A stretch of 64,000 nucleotides of DNA from Leptospira limi (GCF_026151395.1 NZ_JAMQPV010000001.1:1178001-1242000); one strand, 5' to 3'. Positions 48,403 to 57,311 are shown, counted from the stretch's first letter. The notes: generated by a model from the letters alone, not told the origin. Program-made: numbers and translations.

Positions 48403-48429
48403 ATCATGTAATCCTTATGATTACATGAT
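48403..48429. repeat. Perfect inverted repeat, 11-bp arms and 5-base loop
   Basis: ATCATGTAATC-CTTAT-GATTACATGAT, 24 bp after the flavin-reductase stop and about 120 bp before the DUF1554 gene. No T-run follows on either strand. It may be a transcription-factor operator for the downstream lipoprotein or an RNA 3'-end hairpin. Confidence 0.5.
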
Positions 48430-48551
48430 CCAAAAAATAAATTCTTTCATTCGGTTGGAGAAATTAAGAAATAAAAAGGCAAATACAAACATTCAGATTT
48501 TGAATTACATCCATTTCATATAGCAGAAACTTGGCCTAACACTGGTTGCTC

Positions 48552-49598
48552 ATGATGATTGAATCAATATCACTTTTGTTCATTTTTCGAAAATCAAATC
48601 GATTCTTATTATGTACACTCTCAATCCTTTTTTTGTTCTCTTGTGAAAGTGAAACCTTTAATAATGCCTGTGATACAAAATCAAAATCTTATTTTGAAAC
48701 TTCAATCTTAGCTGCGTCTCTAGGCGAAAAACGGCACCCATGTTATCCTGATTTTACAATTGTAAGCCAACCTGGATTAAATGTAACGAGTCAATTTGTT
48801 TCATTAACTGAGGCAGGTGGTAATGCTTCCGTTGGAACTTCCTCTACAGTTCAATTGTATCTAGGTAGCGAACCCAAAGAAAATGTAAATATTCAAGTAA
48901 TTGTTAGCAACGGTTCATATGTAACGCCTTCTCAAACTTCTTATACATTCACAAAAACAAATTGGAGTACATTACAGAATTTAACGCTTACTGCAATGAA
49001 TGATACAATCATCAATGGGACAAGAACTATAACGGTAAGATTGGTGCCAAGTTCAACAGATTCTTCCTTTCGACTTGAGGAACGGATGATACAAGTTGAG
49101 ATTACTGATAATGATAAGATTATTTTTATTACAAGTGTTGGACGTTTGGGAACTTTGGGTGGAATATCAGGTGCAGATAATATTTGTCAGTCGGAGGCAA
49201 ATTGTCCTGTTGGTAAAATTTGTAAAGCAATGTTAGGTGATAGTTTTAATTCATTACGAAGAGCTTCCGTAACTGCAAATGTAGGAGATGGTCAGATTGA
49301 TTGGGTTTTAAAACCATTTGCCTCCTATTATCGATCGAACCGTACAGATTTAATTGGGACAACTACAAGTGCCTCATTGTTTACTTTTAATTTAACATTT
49401 GCTATATCTGGATCTAGCTCAACTGCTTGGACTGGTTTGAGTTCTGACTGGACTAATAACGTAAACTCCTGCACGGGTTGGACATCTTCAGGAGTATTTG
49501 GATATGCTGGAGATACAGGAAGTAATACGAGTACATCAATAGGTTTTAATTCTTTTGGTTGTGCCACTTCACTTTTGCATTATTGTGTAGAACAATAA
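48552..49598 (+). CDS. DUF1554-containing lipoprotein (leptospiral surface-protein family)
   Basis: About 348 residues from ATG 48552; a TTG at 48546 and ATG at 48555 are alternatives. The signal peptide ends in a lipobox (LFLFSCESE). Residues about 90-190 form beta-rich repeats of Calx-beta-like character (TSSTVQLYLGSEPKENVNIQ, TFTKTNWSTLQNLTL). The C-terminal ~160 residues are DUF1554: IIFITSVGRLGTLGGISGAD, DWVLKPFASYYRSN, TGLSSDWTNNVNSCTGW and the final CATSLLHYCVEQ, with conserved Cys pairs. DUF1554 lipoproteins are numerous in Leptospira and have a lectin-like fold; the ligand is unknown. It appears monocistronic. Confidence 0.85.
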   Translation: MMIESISLLFIFRKSNRFLLCTLSILFLFSCESETFNNACDTKSKSYFETSILAASLGEKRHPCYPDFTIVSQPGLNVTSQFVSLTEAGGNASVGTSSTVQLYLGSEPKENVNIQVIVSNGSYVTPSQTSYTFTKTNWSTLQNLTLTAMNDTIINGTRTITVRLVPSSTDSSFRLEERMIQVEITDNDKIIFITSVGRLGTLGGISGADNICQSEANCPVGKICKAMLGDSFNSLRRASVTANVGDGQIDWVLKPFASYYRSNRTDLIGTTTSASLFTFNLTFAISGSSSTAWTGLSSDWTNNVNSCTGWTSSGVFGYAGDTGSNTSTSIGFNSFGCATSLLHYCVEQ

Positions 49599-49797
49599 GA
49601 ACAATTAATCATGAATTCCTGGTAAAATGTATTTGGATTCCATCTTCATCATTAAGTATTATTGATTCTTTACTTATTAATTAAATAATCATACAGATTC
49701 TAGAAAGGCCATTCAATCATTACGATCTTTTCTATTTTAGATATTTCAATATTTTTCAAAAGAATCCAAAAAGACTAGAAAAATAGATTGACTAATC

Positions 49798-49842
49798 ATA
49801 TCTAACAGATATAGCTAATAATTATATCTGGTAGATATAATT
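49798..49842. promoter_or_regulatory. Two AGATAT palindromes overlapping the PadR operon start
   Basis: Site 1 is ATATCT-AAC-AGATAT (49798-49812). Site 2 is AATTATATCT-GGT-AGATATAATT (49820-49842), a perfect 23-bp dyad ending on the base before the ATG at 49843. Centre-to-centre spacing is 26 bp. The position over the promoter and ribosome binding region suggests repression by the PadR protein encoded at the end of this operon. Confidence 0.65.
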
Positions 49843-50433
49843 ATGCAAAACAAAAAAATTCTAATTATATTAGGACATCCGAATCCTAATTCATATTGTG
49901 CAAAACTCGCTGATTCCTATTTCCGATTTGCCAAGAATTCTGGATTTGATGTCCAATTCTTAAAGTTAAATGAACTAAAATTCGATTATAATCTAAATTT
50001 TGGGTATGATAAAACAATTAAACAGGAGTTAGAACCTGATATTTTGTTGAGTCAATCATTGATACAGAGTGCAGATCATCTTGTATTTGTTTACCCAAAT
50101 TGGTGGTCTAGTATGCCAGCAATATTAAAAGCGTGGATCGATAGAGTGTTTTTACCAGGTTTTGCTTTTTCTTATCAAAAACGTTCTCCACTCCCCAAAC
50201 GATTGCTTAAGGGAAAAACAGCTAGGATCATGATTACGATGGATGCACCGACCTGGTATTACAAATGGTTCAATCGAAGTCCAGGAGTTCAGTTATTAAA
50301 ACAGGGAACATTAGGGTTTTGTGGAATTACGAAAGTTAAAGTTACATATTTTGATCAAATTAGGTTTAGAAATTTGTCAAAGTTAAATCAATTCATATTA
50401 GAATCAGAAAAACTTGGTGCGATGGGAGCGTAA
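49843..50433 (+). CDS. NAD(P)H-quinone oxidoreductase of the flavodoxin-2 (YwrO/MdaB-like) family
   Basis: 196 residues. ILIILGHPNPNSYCAKLADS is the flavin phosphate loop. The typical HLVFVYPNWWSSMPAILKAW plus IDRVFLPGFAF follows, with the FAD-contact MDAPTWYYKWFN and a C-terminal LNQFI helix. Such enzymes reduce quinones or electrophiles by two electrons. The ATG directly abuts the 23-bp palindrome, leaving little room for a separate Shine-Dalgarno. It is first of three overlapping genes ending in a PadR regulator, suggesting an inducible detoxification operon. Confidence 0.88.
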   Translation: MQNKKILIILGHPNPNSYCAKLADSYFRFAKNSGFDVQFLKLNELKFDYNLNFGYDKTIKQELEPDILLSQSLIQSADHLVFVYPNWWSSMPAILKAWIDRVFLPGFAFSYQKRSPLPKRLLKGKTARIMITMDAPTWYYKWFNRSPGVQLLKQGTLGFCGITKVKVTYFDQIRFRNLSKLNQFILESEKLGAMGA

Positions 50434-50434
50434 G

Positions 50435-51343
50435 ATGAAAGGTAGGTTTATAAATGCTTCTGCTCTGAAAGAATTTGGAAAATTCTATGATTATAAAGGG
50501 AACTCCATATTCTATGGGACAATGGGTGAAGGAGAGCCATTACTTTTGTTACACGGATATCCATTTAACAGTTATGATTGGAATTGGGTAATGGAAGATT
50601 TAGCAAAAAAGTATCAATTGGTCTTTATTGATTTGTTGGGTATGGGATTTTCCGATAAACCACAAAATCATACCTATTCATTTGAAGAATATGTCGAAAT
50701 GATTAATACTCTAATAAAAAAGTTGAACATTAGAAAGATAAGAATTTTAGCACATGATTTAGCTGTAAGTGTCGTTGAAGAAATGTTGGTAAAAATTGAT
50801 AGTTTGGATTTTGAGATTCTATCTGTTGCATTTATGAATGGTGGAATGTTTACTGATGTGTATCAACCAAGAATGATCCAAAGATTGTTATCCCAAACGC
50901 CTAATGTTATCGGAAAGTATTTAAGTAAAAAAATAAAAAGGAATTCGATTGAGAATTCTTTGAATAAAATGTTTGGGCCCGAAACTGGCCCAAATTTAGA
51001 ATTATTAAATGAATATTGGAATATTTTAAATTACAATCAAGGAAAAGATATAGCATATTTAATCGGTCGATTGGTTTTTGATAAAGTTAAATACCAAGAC
51101 CAATGGATCAAAACACTTAAAAATACTAAAGTTCCTTTTTGTTACATCTGTGGTCCAATGGATCCTAATTCAGGAATCCATATGGCAGAACGATTTAAAA
51201 AAGAATATCCATTTGCTTCTGTATACTTTTTATCTAATAAAATTGGCCATTGGCCTCAGGTGGAAGCACCAAAGGAAGTAATCTCAGCATTGATGTTATT
51301 TCATAAAGAATTAAATGCATACAACAAACTACAGGAAAAATGA
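50435..51343 (+). CDS. Alpha/beta-hydrolase-fold enzyme, haloalkane-dehalogenase/epoxide-hydrolase-like
   Basis: About 302 residues from ATG 50435 (1 bp after the previous stop). The oxyanion HGYPFNSYDWNWVM and the nucleophile elbow ILAHDLAVSVV (Asp in the Ser position, HDxxxxV) point to the haloalkane dehalogenase/epoxide hydrolase group rather than Ser esterases. The catalytic acid is in CGPMDPNSG and the His in NKIGHWPQVEAP. The cap domain lies around residues 130-225. Its stop overlaps the PadR start by 4 bp. The substrate is unknown. Confidence 0.85.
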   Translation: MKGRFINASALKEFGKFYDYKGNSIFYGTMGEGEPLLLLHGYPFNSYDWNWVMEDLAKKYQLVFIDLLGMGFSDKPQNHTYSFEEYVEMINTLIKKLNIRKIRILAHDLAVSVVEEMLVKIDSLDFEILSVAFMNGGMFTDVYQPRMIQRLLSQTPNVIGKYLSKKIKRNSIENSLNKMFGPETGPNLELLNEYWNILNYNQGKDIAYLIGRLVFDKVKYQDQWIKTLKNTKVPFCYICGPMDPNSGIHMAERFKKEYPFASVYFLSNKIGHWPQVEAPKEVISALMLFHKELNAYNKLQEK

Positions 51344-51888
51344 AAAGAGAAAGTAAAACACAATACGCACTTTTAGGTATTTTATCTCAATGTGAAATGA
51401 ATGGGTATGAGATTCGAAAGTATATCGAATCTACGATTAGTTTCTTTTGGAGTGAAAGTTTCGGACAAATTTATCCTACGTTATCTAAATTGGAAAAAGA
51501 TGGTTTCATTAAAGAGTGGGAAAAAACGGATTCAAATGGAAAGAAAAAAAAGGTATTTAAGGTTACACGTCCAGGTTTAGAAGAATTTCGAAAGTGGATG
51601 GACCAATCTCCCATTCAAACAAACAAAAGAAATGAATTGTTATTTAAAGTTTTCTTTGGAAGGCATATGAATCCGAAGTTACTGATGGAACAGCTAGAAA
51701 ATGAAATCAGAAAACAAAAGGAAGATTTAAAATCATTAAAAGTATTTCAAAAAGAATTAAAATCAGAATGGGAAAAACACCCAGATAATGAGTATTGGAA
51801 TTTAACATTGGAATATGCGGAGAAACAGACATTGTTAAACTTAGATTGGATACAAAAGGTAAAGGGAAAAATCCAAGAAAAAGTTTAA
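51340..51888 (+). CDS. PadR-family transcriptional repressor
   Basis: 182 residues. The winged helix is in the first ~85 residues (QYALLGILSQCEMNGYEIRK, FWSESFGQIYPTLSKLEKDG, KKKVFKVTRPG). The C-terminal ~90 residues form the Vir_act_alpha_C dimerisation helices (LLMEQLENEIRKQKEDLKSL). ATGA overlap with the hydrolase gene couples their translation. PadR proteins usually repress their own operon and a detoxification gene until a small molecule binds. The two AGATAT palindromes at 49798-49842 are the obvious operators. Confidence 0.92.
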   Translation: MKRESKTQYALLGILSQCEMNGYEIRKYIESTISFFWSESFGQIYPTLSKLEKDGFIKEWEKTDSNGKKKKVFKVTRPGLEEFRKWMDQSPIQTNKRNELLFKVFFGRHMNPKLLMEQLENEIRKQKEDLKSLKVFQKELKSEWEKHPDNEYWNLTLEYAEKQTLLNLDWIQKVKGKIQEKV

Positions 51889-51952
51889 AAATAATCGATT
51901 TGATATGTTATTTCATTGATTTGCACTGCTAAATCATTAAAACATTTATAGA

Positions 51953-54103
51953 ATGGAAACGACTTTGATTTTTCGCAGAATTAACTATGTCTTATTCATT
52001 TTAGTTTTTATACTACCATTTCAATCACTGTTTGCTTTAGAAAAAATTACATTACATCTCAAATGGTTCCATCAGTTTCAATTTGCTGGATATTATGCTG
52101 CGTATGAAAAGGGTTTCTACAAAGATGTAGGATTGGATGTAGAACTTTTGGAAAGTACGGTTGGGATTAGAGGCATTCATGAAAAAGTTGTTAAAACAAC
52201 TGGTCAATACGGTGTTGGAAGTAATGAATTATTATTACACCGACATATGGGGAAACCCGTTGTTGTCTTAGGAGTTATTTTCCAACATTCTCCATCAGTT
52301 TTGTTTTTTAAAAAATCTTCAAATGTTCAGAGCATTCATGATTTAGTTGGCAAACGCGTTATGTTAACTCCTTGGATGGAAGAAATTGTAGCCTATCTTA
52401 AGAAAGAAGGAATAAATCCATCTGATCTTCAATTATTGGAACATCGTTTTAATCCAAGAGATTTAATTGAAGGTAGAGTAGATGCTTATTCAGGATATGC
52501 AACAACACAAGCTTTTGATTTTAAAAAAGCTGGATTTCCTGTCATTGCTTATTCTCCAAGATTAGCGGGGATTGATTTTTATGGTGATAATTTTTTTACA
52601 AGCGAAGAAGAGATAGAAAAATATCCTAATAGAGTGAAAGCTTTTCGCGAAGCAACATTACTTGGTTGGCAATATGCAATGAGTCACCAAGAAGAAATTG
52701 CTGAACTTATTTATAATAAATATTCCAAAAAAAATCCAAAAGAACGTCTCCTATTTGAAGCTCAGCAAATGACGACGTTGATACAACCTGTACTTGTTGA
52801 AATGGGCTATATGAATCCGGGTAGATGGAAACATATCAATGATATATATAACGAACTTGGAATGTTGCCTAAAAACATTAGCTTAAAAGGATTTTTGTAT
52901 GATCCAAATCCTCCTACCAATTATGATTGGCTTTATTATACTTTTTTTGTAGTCTTAATTGGTGTCGGTGTTATTTGGCTAATTCAATGGAGAAGGTTAA
53001 ATAAACAATACTCGGAAAATTTAAAAAATCAAGTCAAACAAAGAACAGAAGAATTAAGGCAATCGAATGAAAGTTTGCAAATATTAAATCAAAGTTTGGT
53101 ACATACTTTAAAGGAACTTACCGAAGCACAAGACCGACTACTTGCATCAGAAAAATTAGCCGTTCTCGGTCAATTGGCAGCAGGCATGGCTCATGAATTA
53201 AATACTCCTTTAGGAGCCATTGTTTCATCTAATTTTTCACTTTCTGATTTTCTAAAGAATAAATTACAAACAGTAATCTCAACGATTATTAATTTTAATG
53301 AAGAAGATACTATACGTTATCAAATAGTTCTAAAAGTAAGTTTGGAAAATCAAGTATATTTGGAAGGTAAATCCGAAAGATCGTTAAAAAAAGAGTTACA
53401 TTCAAAGTTTTCTCATTTAGAAAAAATGGAATTGTACGGTGATCATATGCAACTAGTCATTGAAACTGGTCTGTTCCGAAAGTTAGATCAGATTGAATAT
53501 ATATTGGGTAGTGAACGATCACTTGATATTCTTCGTTCAGTGGCGAGTATCAATTCAGCACATCGATGTAATCAAATCATATCAGTGGCTTCTGAAAAAG
53601 CAACTCACGTTATCCGTGCCTTAAAGAATTACTTAGTCTCTGAAAAAGAAACGACTAGCAATGAATCGGTGATTGATTTAGAATCTGAAATCGAAACTAT
53701 CTTGTCACTTTATCATTATAATTTGAGTAATATAACGGTGGTTAAGAGTTATTTATCTGGTCTGAAATGTATAGGAAACCGAGATAAGCTAAACCAAGTT
53801 TGGATTAATTTGATCAATAACGCTTTACATGCAATGTCTTTTAATGGCACATTAGAAATTAAGATAATCCCCATTCAAAATTGGATCAAAGTGTCCATTA
53901 TTGATTCCGGTGTTGGAGTTCCAGAGCATATCAAAGATAAGATTTTTGATCCATTTTTTACAACGAAACCAAATGGGGAAGGGATGGGGCTTGGATTGGA
54001 CATTTGTAAAAAAATGATCATACAAATGGGCGGAAACATTGAATTGGAACCAAGTAATCGAGGTGCATGTTTTTCTGTATGGTTACCAAAAGCAAATCAC
54101 TAA
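51953..54103 (+). CDS. Histidine kinase with periplasmic NMT1/THI5-like binding-protein domain
   Basis: 716 residues. The signal/anchor (VLFILVFILPFQSLFA) leads to an NMT1-type periplasmic binding domain (about 28-310): ITLHLKWFHQFQFAGYYAAY, LVGKRVMLTPW, VDAYSGYATTQAF. One TM helix (about 330-350, YYTFFVVLIGVGVIWLIQW) and a long coiled coil precede the kinase core. The H-box is MAHELNTPLGAI. A region of about 100 residues rich in charged helices is inserted between H-box and second dimerisation helix (ATHVIRALKNYL). HATPase_c shows INNALHAM, DSGVGVPEHI, FDPFFTTKPNGEGMGLGL. No response regulator is adjacent. The NMT1 family binds thiamine-precursor- or nitrate-like ligands; the ligand here is unknown. 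Confidence 0.9.
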   Translation: METTLIFRRINYVLFILVFILPFQSLFALEKITLHLKWFHQFQFAGYYAAYEKGFYKDVGLDVELLESTVGIRGIHEKVVKTTGQYGVGSNELLLHRHMGKPVVVLGVIFQHSPSVLFFKKSSNVQSIHDLVGKRVMLTPWMEEIVAYLKKEGINPSDLQLLEHRFNPRDLIEGRVDAYSGYATTQAFDFKKAGFPVIAYSPRLAGIDFYGDNFFTSEEEIEKYPNRVKAFREATLLGWQYAMSHQEEIAELIYNKYSKKNPKERLLFEAQQMTTLIQPVLVEMGYMNPGRWKHINDIYNELGMLPKNISLKGFLYDPNPPTNYDWLYYTFFVVLIGVGVIWLIQWRRLNKQYSENLKNQVKQRTEELRQSNESLQILNQSLVHTLKELTEAQDRLLASEKLAVLGQLAAGMAHELNTPLGAIVSSNFSLSDFLKNKLQTVISTIINFNEEDTIRYQIVLKVSLENQVYLEGKSERSLKKELHSKFSHLEKMELYGDHMQLVIETGLFRKLDQIEYILGSERSLDILRSVASINSAHRCNQIISVASEKATHVIRALKNYLVSEKETTSNESVIDLESEIETILSLYHYNLSNITVVKSYLSGLKCIGNRDKLNQVWINLINNALHAMSFNGTLEIKIIPIQNWIKVSIIDSGVGVPEHIKDKIFDPFFTTKPNGEGMGLGLDICKKMIIQMGGNIELEPSNRGACFSVWLPKANH

Positions 54104-54157
54104 CAAAATGTATGGTTCGCAAAAAATACTGAATTAAATGGCTGTAATGAATTAACA

Positions 54158-55264
54158 ATGGAACCATTAAAAGAAATTTATTCGACTCATTGGATTCAAA
54201 ATTTAAGTTTTGTCGTTTCTAAAGTCGATCCAAAGATTAAGTCATATGATTTCCAAAAAAAAATCCAGGAAACTCCATGGAAAAACTATGAATTAAAGCA
54301 GAGAATCAATCGTATAGCAGATACATTTTTGCATTATTGGAATCATCCATTAGATAAAATTGAACCAAAACTTTTGGAATTAATCAAATTATTAAGACAA
54401 CAAGGTGTCAGTGATTTTAATTTTCCATATATTTTTGTAAACGATATTGTTGTAAAAACTGGAATTGATGATTTTAAATCTTCTATGAGAATATTAGAAA
54501 AGACGACTATATTTTCAAGTGCCGAGTTCGCGATTCGATTTTATTACATCAATCATTTTGAAAAAACTGTGAAACAAATGGAGAACTGGTCAAAACACAA
54601 AGAACCTTTTGTTAGAAGATTAGCAAGTGAAGGCAGTAGGCCCATCTTACCTTGGGGTATTGGAATTCCTGCAATCAAAGAAAAACCTGAAATTCATTTG
54701 AATATCTTGGAAAACTTATGGAGTGATGAAAATGAAATTGTCCGAAGGAGTGTATCCAACCATCTGAATGATATTTCAAAATTTCAACCAGATATCGTCA
54801 TTGATTTTTGTAAAAATAAGTTTGGAGTTTCAGAAAGTTTAGATAAAAATTTGAAACATGCATTGCGAGGATTGCTCAAAAAAGCCGATGCTCGTGCCTT
54901 GTCTTATTTTCAATATGATACAAAGTGGATGCCTAAAGATTTTAAGTTATCTCTAAGAAAGAATAAAATTAAATTTGGAGATTCATTGGATTTTCAATTC
55001 AGTTTTTTGAATCCATCCACAAAGAATATTAAAATTAGGATCGAATATAAAATAGGATTTTTGTTAGCTAATGGAAAAGTTGGATACAAGATATTTCAGT
55101 TAGGTGAAAAAACTTTGAAGCCAAAAGAATTCTTTCAATACGATAAAAAACATTCTTTTAAACCGATTACAACTAGAGTGTATTATCCAGGTAAACATGA
55201 GATCTCAATTGTGATCAATGGGAATGAATGTAAAACTTCTCAATTTGAATTGTTAAAAGGTTAG
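54158..55264 (+). CDS. alkC: AlkC-family DNA glycosylase (HEAT-repeat type)
   Basis: 368 residues. HEAT-like helices fill about 10-240 with the AlkC/AlkD-family core RRLASEGSRPILPWGIGIPA and NEIVRRSVSNHLNDISKFQP. The C-terminal ~95 residues (SLRKNKIKFGDSLDFQFSFL) are an Ig-like domain found in AlkC proteins. AlkC removes 3-methyladenine and 3-methylcytosine from DNA. This is consistent with other repair-related content (the ATL protein at 7.2 kb). Two lipoprotein genes follow 13 bp later, so it may head a mixed operon. Confidence 0.85.
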   Translation: MEPLKEIYSTHWIQNLSFVVSKVDPKIKSYDFQKKIQETPWKNYELKQRINRIADTFLHYWNHPLDKIEPKLLELIKLLRQQGVSDFNFPYIFVNDIVVKTGIDDFKSSMRILEKTTIFSSAEFAIRFYYINHFEKTVKQMENWSKHKEPFVRRLASEGSRPILPWGIGIPAIKEKPEIHLNILENLWSDENEIVRRSVSNHLNDISKFQPDIVIDFCKNKFGVSESLDKNLKHALRGLLKKADARALSYFQYDTKWMPKDFKLSLRKNKIKFGDSLDFQFSFLNPSTKNIKIRIEYKIGFLLANGKVGYKIFQLGEKTLKPKEFFQYDKKHSFKPITTRVYYPGKHEISIVINGNECKTSQFELLKG

Positions 55265-55277
55265 AAAAACGAAAAAA

Positions 55278-55880
55278 ATGAAGCTAAAAGTATTATTTTT
55301 GATTTTGAATTTATGTATTTCATGTTCAGTCTTTTATTCAGGCGAACGACGCAAGATAGAATTAAATAATAAAGTCTTCAATCGAACACTTAGTTATGAA
55401 TTGATTGGTTGGGACGAAGAACTTGATAGAAGTCGTGTAACATTCATTTTATCGGCCTTAGAGAAATCTGGTAAATTTTCTTCTATTCGTTATTATGATC
55501 AAACTAAAGCAGATTTACATTTGCAAATTATATTGGAGTCCAGTCCTAAGTTTAAATTTTTTTTGGGGGAATCAACTGAACCTGTATCTTATTTGGCGGA
55601 ACGAAAACAGGATCGATTTTTATTGTATTTAGTAAACCGTTTCTTAGCTGTTAGTACTTTCTTTGTTGTACCTGATATTGATCGAGATGATGATTATCTT
55701 TTATTTCGACTCAAAAAAAAAGGGAAAATAGAAAGAGAATATAGATACTCTTTGGAATCTTATCGTGTATTTGGTTGGGTCTCTATTTTATTTATGTGGG
55801 TAGATGATAGCGACCAATGGAATTCGATTTTAACGGAAAAAGTTTCGGATTTTTTAGGAGATATAAATAATGATCTTTGA
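55278..55880 (+). CDS. Lipoprotein of unknown function, member 1 of a tandem pair
   Basis: 200 residues with a short signal (MKLKVLFLILNLCISCSVF; lipobox CISC). The mature part is alpha/beta: FILSALEKSGKFSSIRYYD, DLHLQIILESSP, and a C-terminal YRYSLESYRVFGWVSILFMW followed by DQWNSIL. This pattern resembles the next gene (short signal, beta strands, hydrophobic FxW helix-like segment near the end), suggesting distant paralogues. The stop overlaps the next start by 11 bp. No known domain recognised. Confidence 0.7.
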   Translation: MKLKVLFLILNLCISCSVFYSGERRKIELNNKVFNRTLSYELIGWDEELDRSRVTFILSALEKSGKFSSIRYYDQTKADLHLQIILESSPKFKFFLGESTEPVSYLAERKQDRFLLYLVNRFLAVSTFFVVPDIDRDDDYLLFRLKKKGKIEREYRYSLESYRVFGWVSILFMWVDDSDQWNSILTEKVSDFLGDINNDL

Positions 55881-56394
55881 TCTGAATAGAATTCTAATCA
55901 TAATACTTGTTATGTTCTCAATTAATTGTGCTGCTTTTCCCGATCCAGTCACTTCTAAAAATCGTAATAAACTTAAAATGGAAGAAAAACGTATCAGGCT
56001 TATTTTTACTGGATTTTATAGATATGAATCTGAAAAAGAAATCATCTTAGATTATTTCAAAAAACAAGGGTTAATTGAAGATCAGAGTTCTTCCTCCTCT
56101 TTGGAAGTGATACTGCAAAAAAAAGATCCTACTTACCGATATCCTTTTGTGCATAAGGTGCAGTTTCTACTTACATTTTTTTCAGGTGGTATTTTTCCAT
56201 CTCATATTCGGACAGAACAATCACTTACCTTCCGTTATTCACGATCGGATGAGATTCTATTTGAAAATGAATATTCGGTGGGTATCGACCAATGGAGAGG
56301 AATTCCTGTCGTTCTTTTGATGATTACTAATTGGCCAAATCAAATTTTCAAAGAACAACTTCTTGAGGTAACTAAATTGGAGATGGCTCAATGA
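55870..56394 (+). CDS. Lipoprotein of unknown function, member 2 of a tandem pair
   Basis: 174 residues. The hydrophobic N-terminus ends in a lipobox (MFSINCA). The mature part repeats the scheme of the preceding protein: an N-terminal charged helix, KEIILDYFKKQG, a polar Ser block, LEVILQKKDP, and a C-terminal VGIDQWRGIPVVLLMITNWP. It overlaps the preceding gene by 11 bp and the following esterase by 4 bp. The coupling suggests the pair act together, perhaps as subunits of an envelope complex; function unknown. Confidence 0.68.
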   Translation: MIFDLNRILIIILVMFSINCAAFPDPVTSKNRNKLKMEEKRIRLIFTGFYRYESEKEIILDYFKKQGLIEDQSSSSSLEVILQKKDPTYRYPFVHKVQFLLTFFSGGIFPSHIRTEQSLTFRYSRSDEILFENEYSVGIDQWRGIPVVLLMITNWPNQIFKEQLLEVTKLEMAQ

Positions 56395-57311
56395 AACATT
56401 TTAAAGTAGGAATCTTTTGTCTTGTTACATTATTTTCTTGTATGGGTTACTTTTATAAATTAAAACCCAATGAAAAAAATGATTATTTTCAACTGAATGG
56501 AGTGAAACGTACATACTTTGTACATTACCCAAAAAATTGGAATGGCTTGCCTATACCGATGTTAGTTGCACTTCATGGTAGATTTGGTACTGGGCTTGCA
56601 ATGATGAAACAAACCAAATTGAATGAGATTGCCGATTCAAAAGGTTTTATCGTAGTGTTTCCAGATGGTTACAAAAGGAGTTGGGCTGATGGAAGAGGTA
56701 GTTCTCCTGCTGATGAGGCTTCAATCAATGATGTTATATTTATAGAATCGATTGTGAAACGTATGATTTCTGAAGGATCGGTTGACGAACGTTATGTGTA
56801 TTTGGTTGGACATTCCAATGGTGGATTTATGGCCCAAAGATTGGCGATTGAAAAATCTGAACTTTGGAGAGGGGTCATGAGTGTGGCCGCTCAAATTTCA
56901 GTTGGTCTACTGAAATCAAAACAGAAACATAACACGACGCCAGTCTCTGTAGCGATTATGGCGGGCACTGAAGATCCATTGGTTCCTTATAATGGTGGTT
57001 ACGTAAAAGACGGAAAAGAAATTCTATCAGTTACAGATAGCATCCTTAGATGGAAGGAATGGAATCATTGCGAAGATACTATTACAAAAAATACCAAAGA
57101 TTTTGTAGAAGATGGCAACAATCTTCAGATTCAATTTGAAAGGTTTACTAATTGTTCAAATAAGAAAATTGTGGAATTGATTCGATTGAATGGTCTTGGT
57201 CACAGTTGGCCAGGTGAAACCACAATGATTCCGTTTATCAACCAGGGAAAAAAGACTAAGGTAGTCGATGCTTCCTTGTTAGTTTGGGAATTTATGGAAA
57301 GTTTAAAATGA
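56391..57311 (+). CDS. Esterase/polyhydroxybutyrate-depolymerase-like lipoprotein (LpqC type)
   Basis: 306 residues. The signal peptide has a lipobox VTLFSCM. The alpha/beta-hydrolase fold shows oxyanion HGRFGTGLAM, nucleophile VGHSNGGFMAQRLAI, acid AGTEDPLVPYNGG and His LNGLGHSWPGE. The LpqC/PHB-depolymerase branch includes feruloyl esterases and short-chain PHA depolymerases; the substrate is unknown. ATGA overlaps occur at both ends. As a lipoprotein it would act at the periplasmic or outer surface. Confidence 0.85.
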   Translation: MKHFKVGIFCLVTLFSCMGYFYKLKPNEKNDYFQLNGVKRTYFVHYPKNWNGLPIPMLVALHGRFGTGLAMMKQTKLNEIADSKGFIVVFPDGYKRSWADGRGSSPADEASINDVIFIESIVKRMISEGSVDERYVYLVGHSNGGFMAQRLAIEKSELWRGVMSVAAQISVGLLKSKQKHNTTPVSVAIMAGTEDPLVPYNGGYVKDGKEILSVTDSILRWKEWNHCEDTITKNTKDFVEDGNNLQIQFERFTNCSNKKIVELIRLNGLGHSWPGETTMIPFINQGKKTKVVDASLLVWEFMESLK

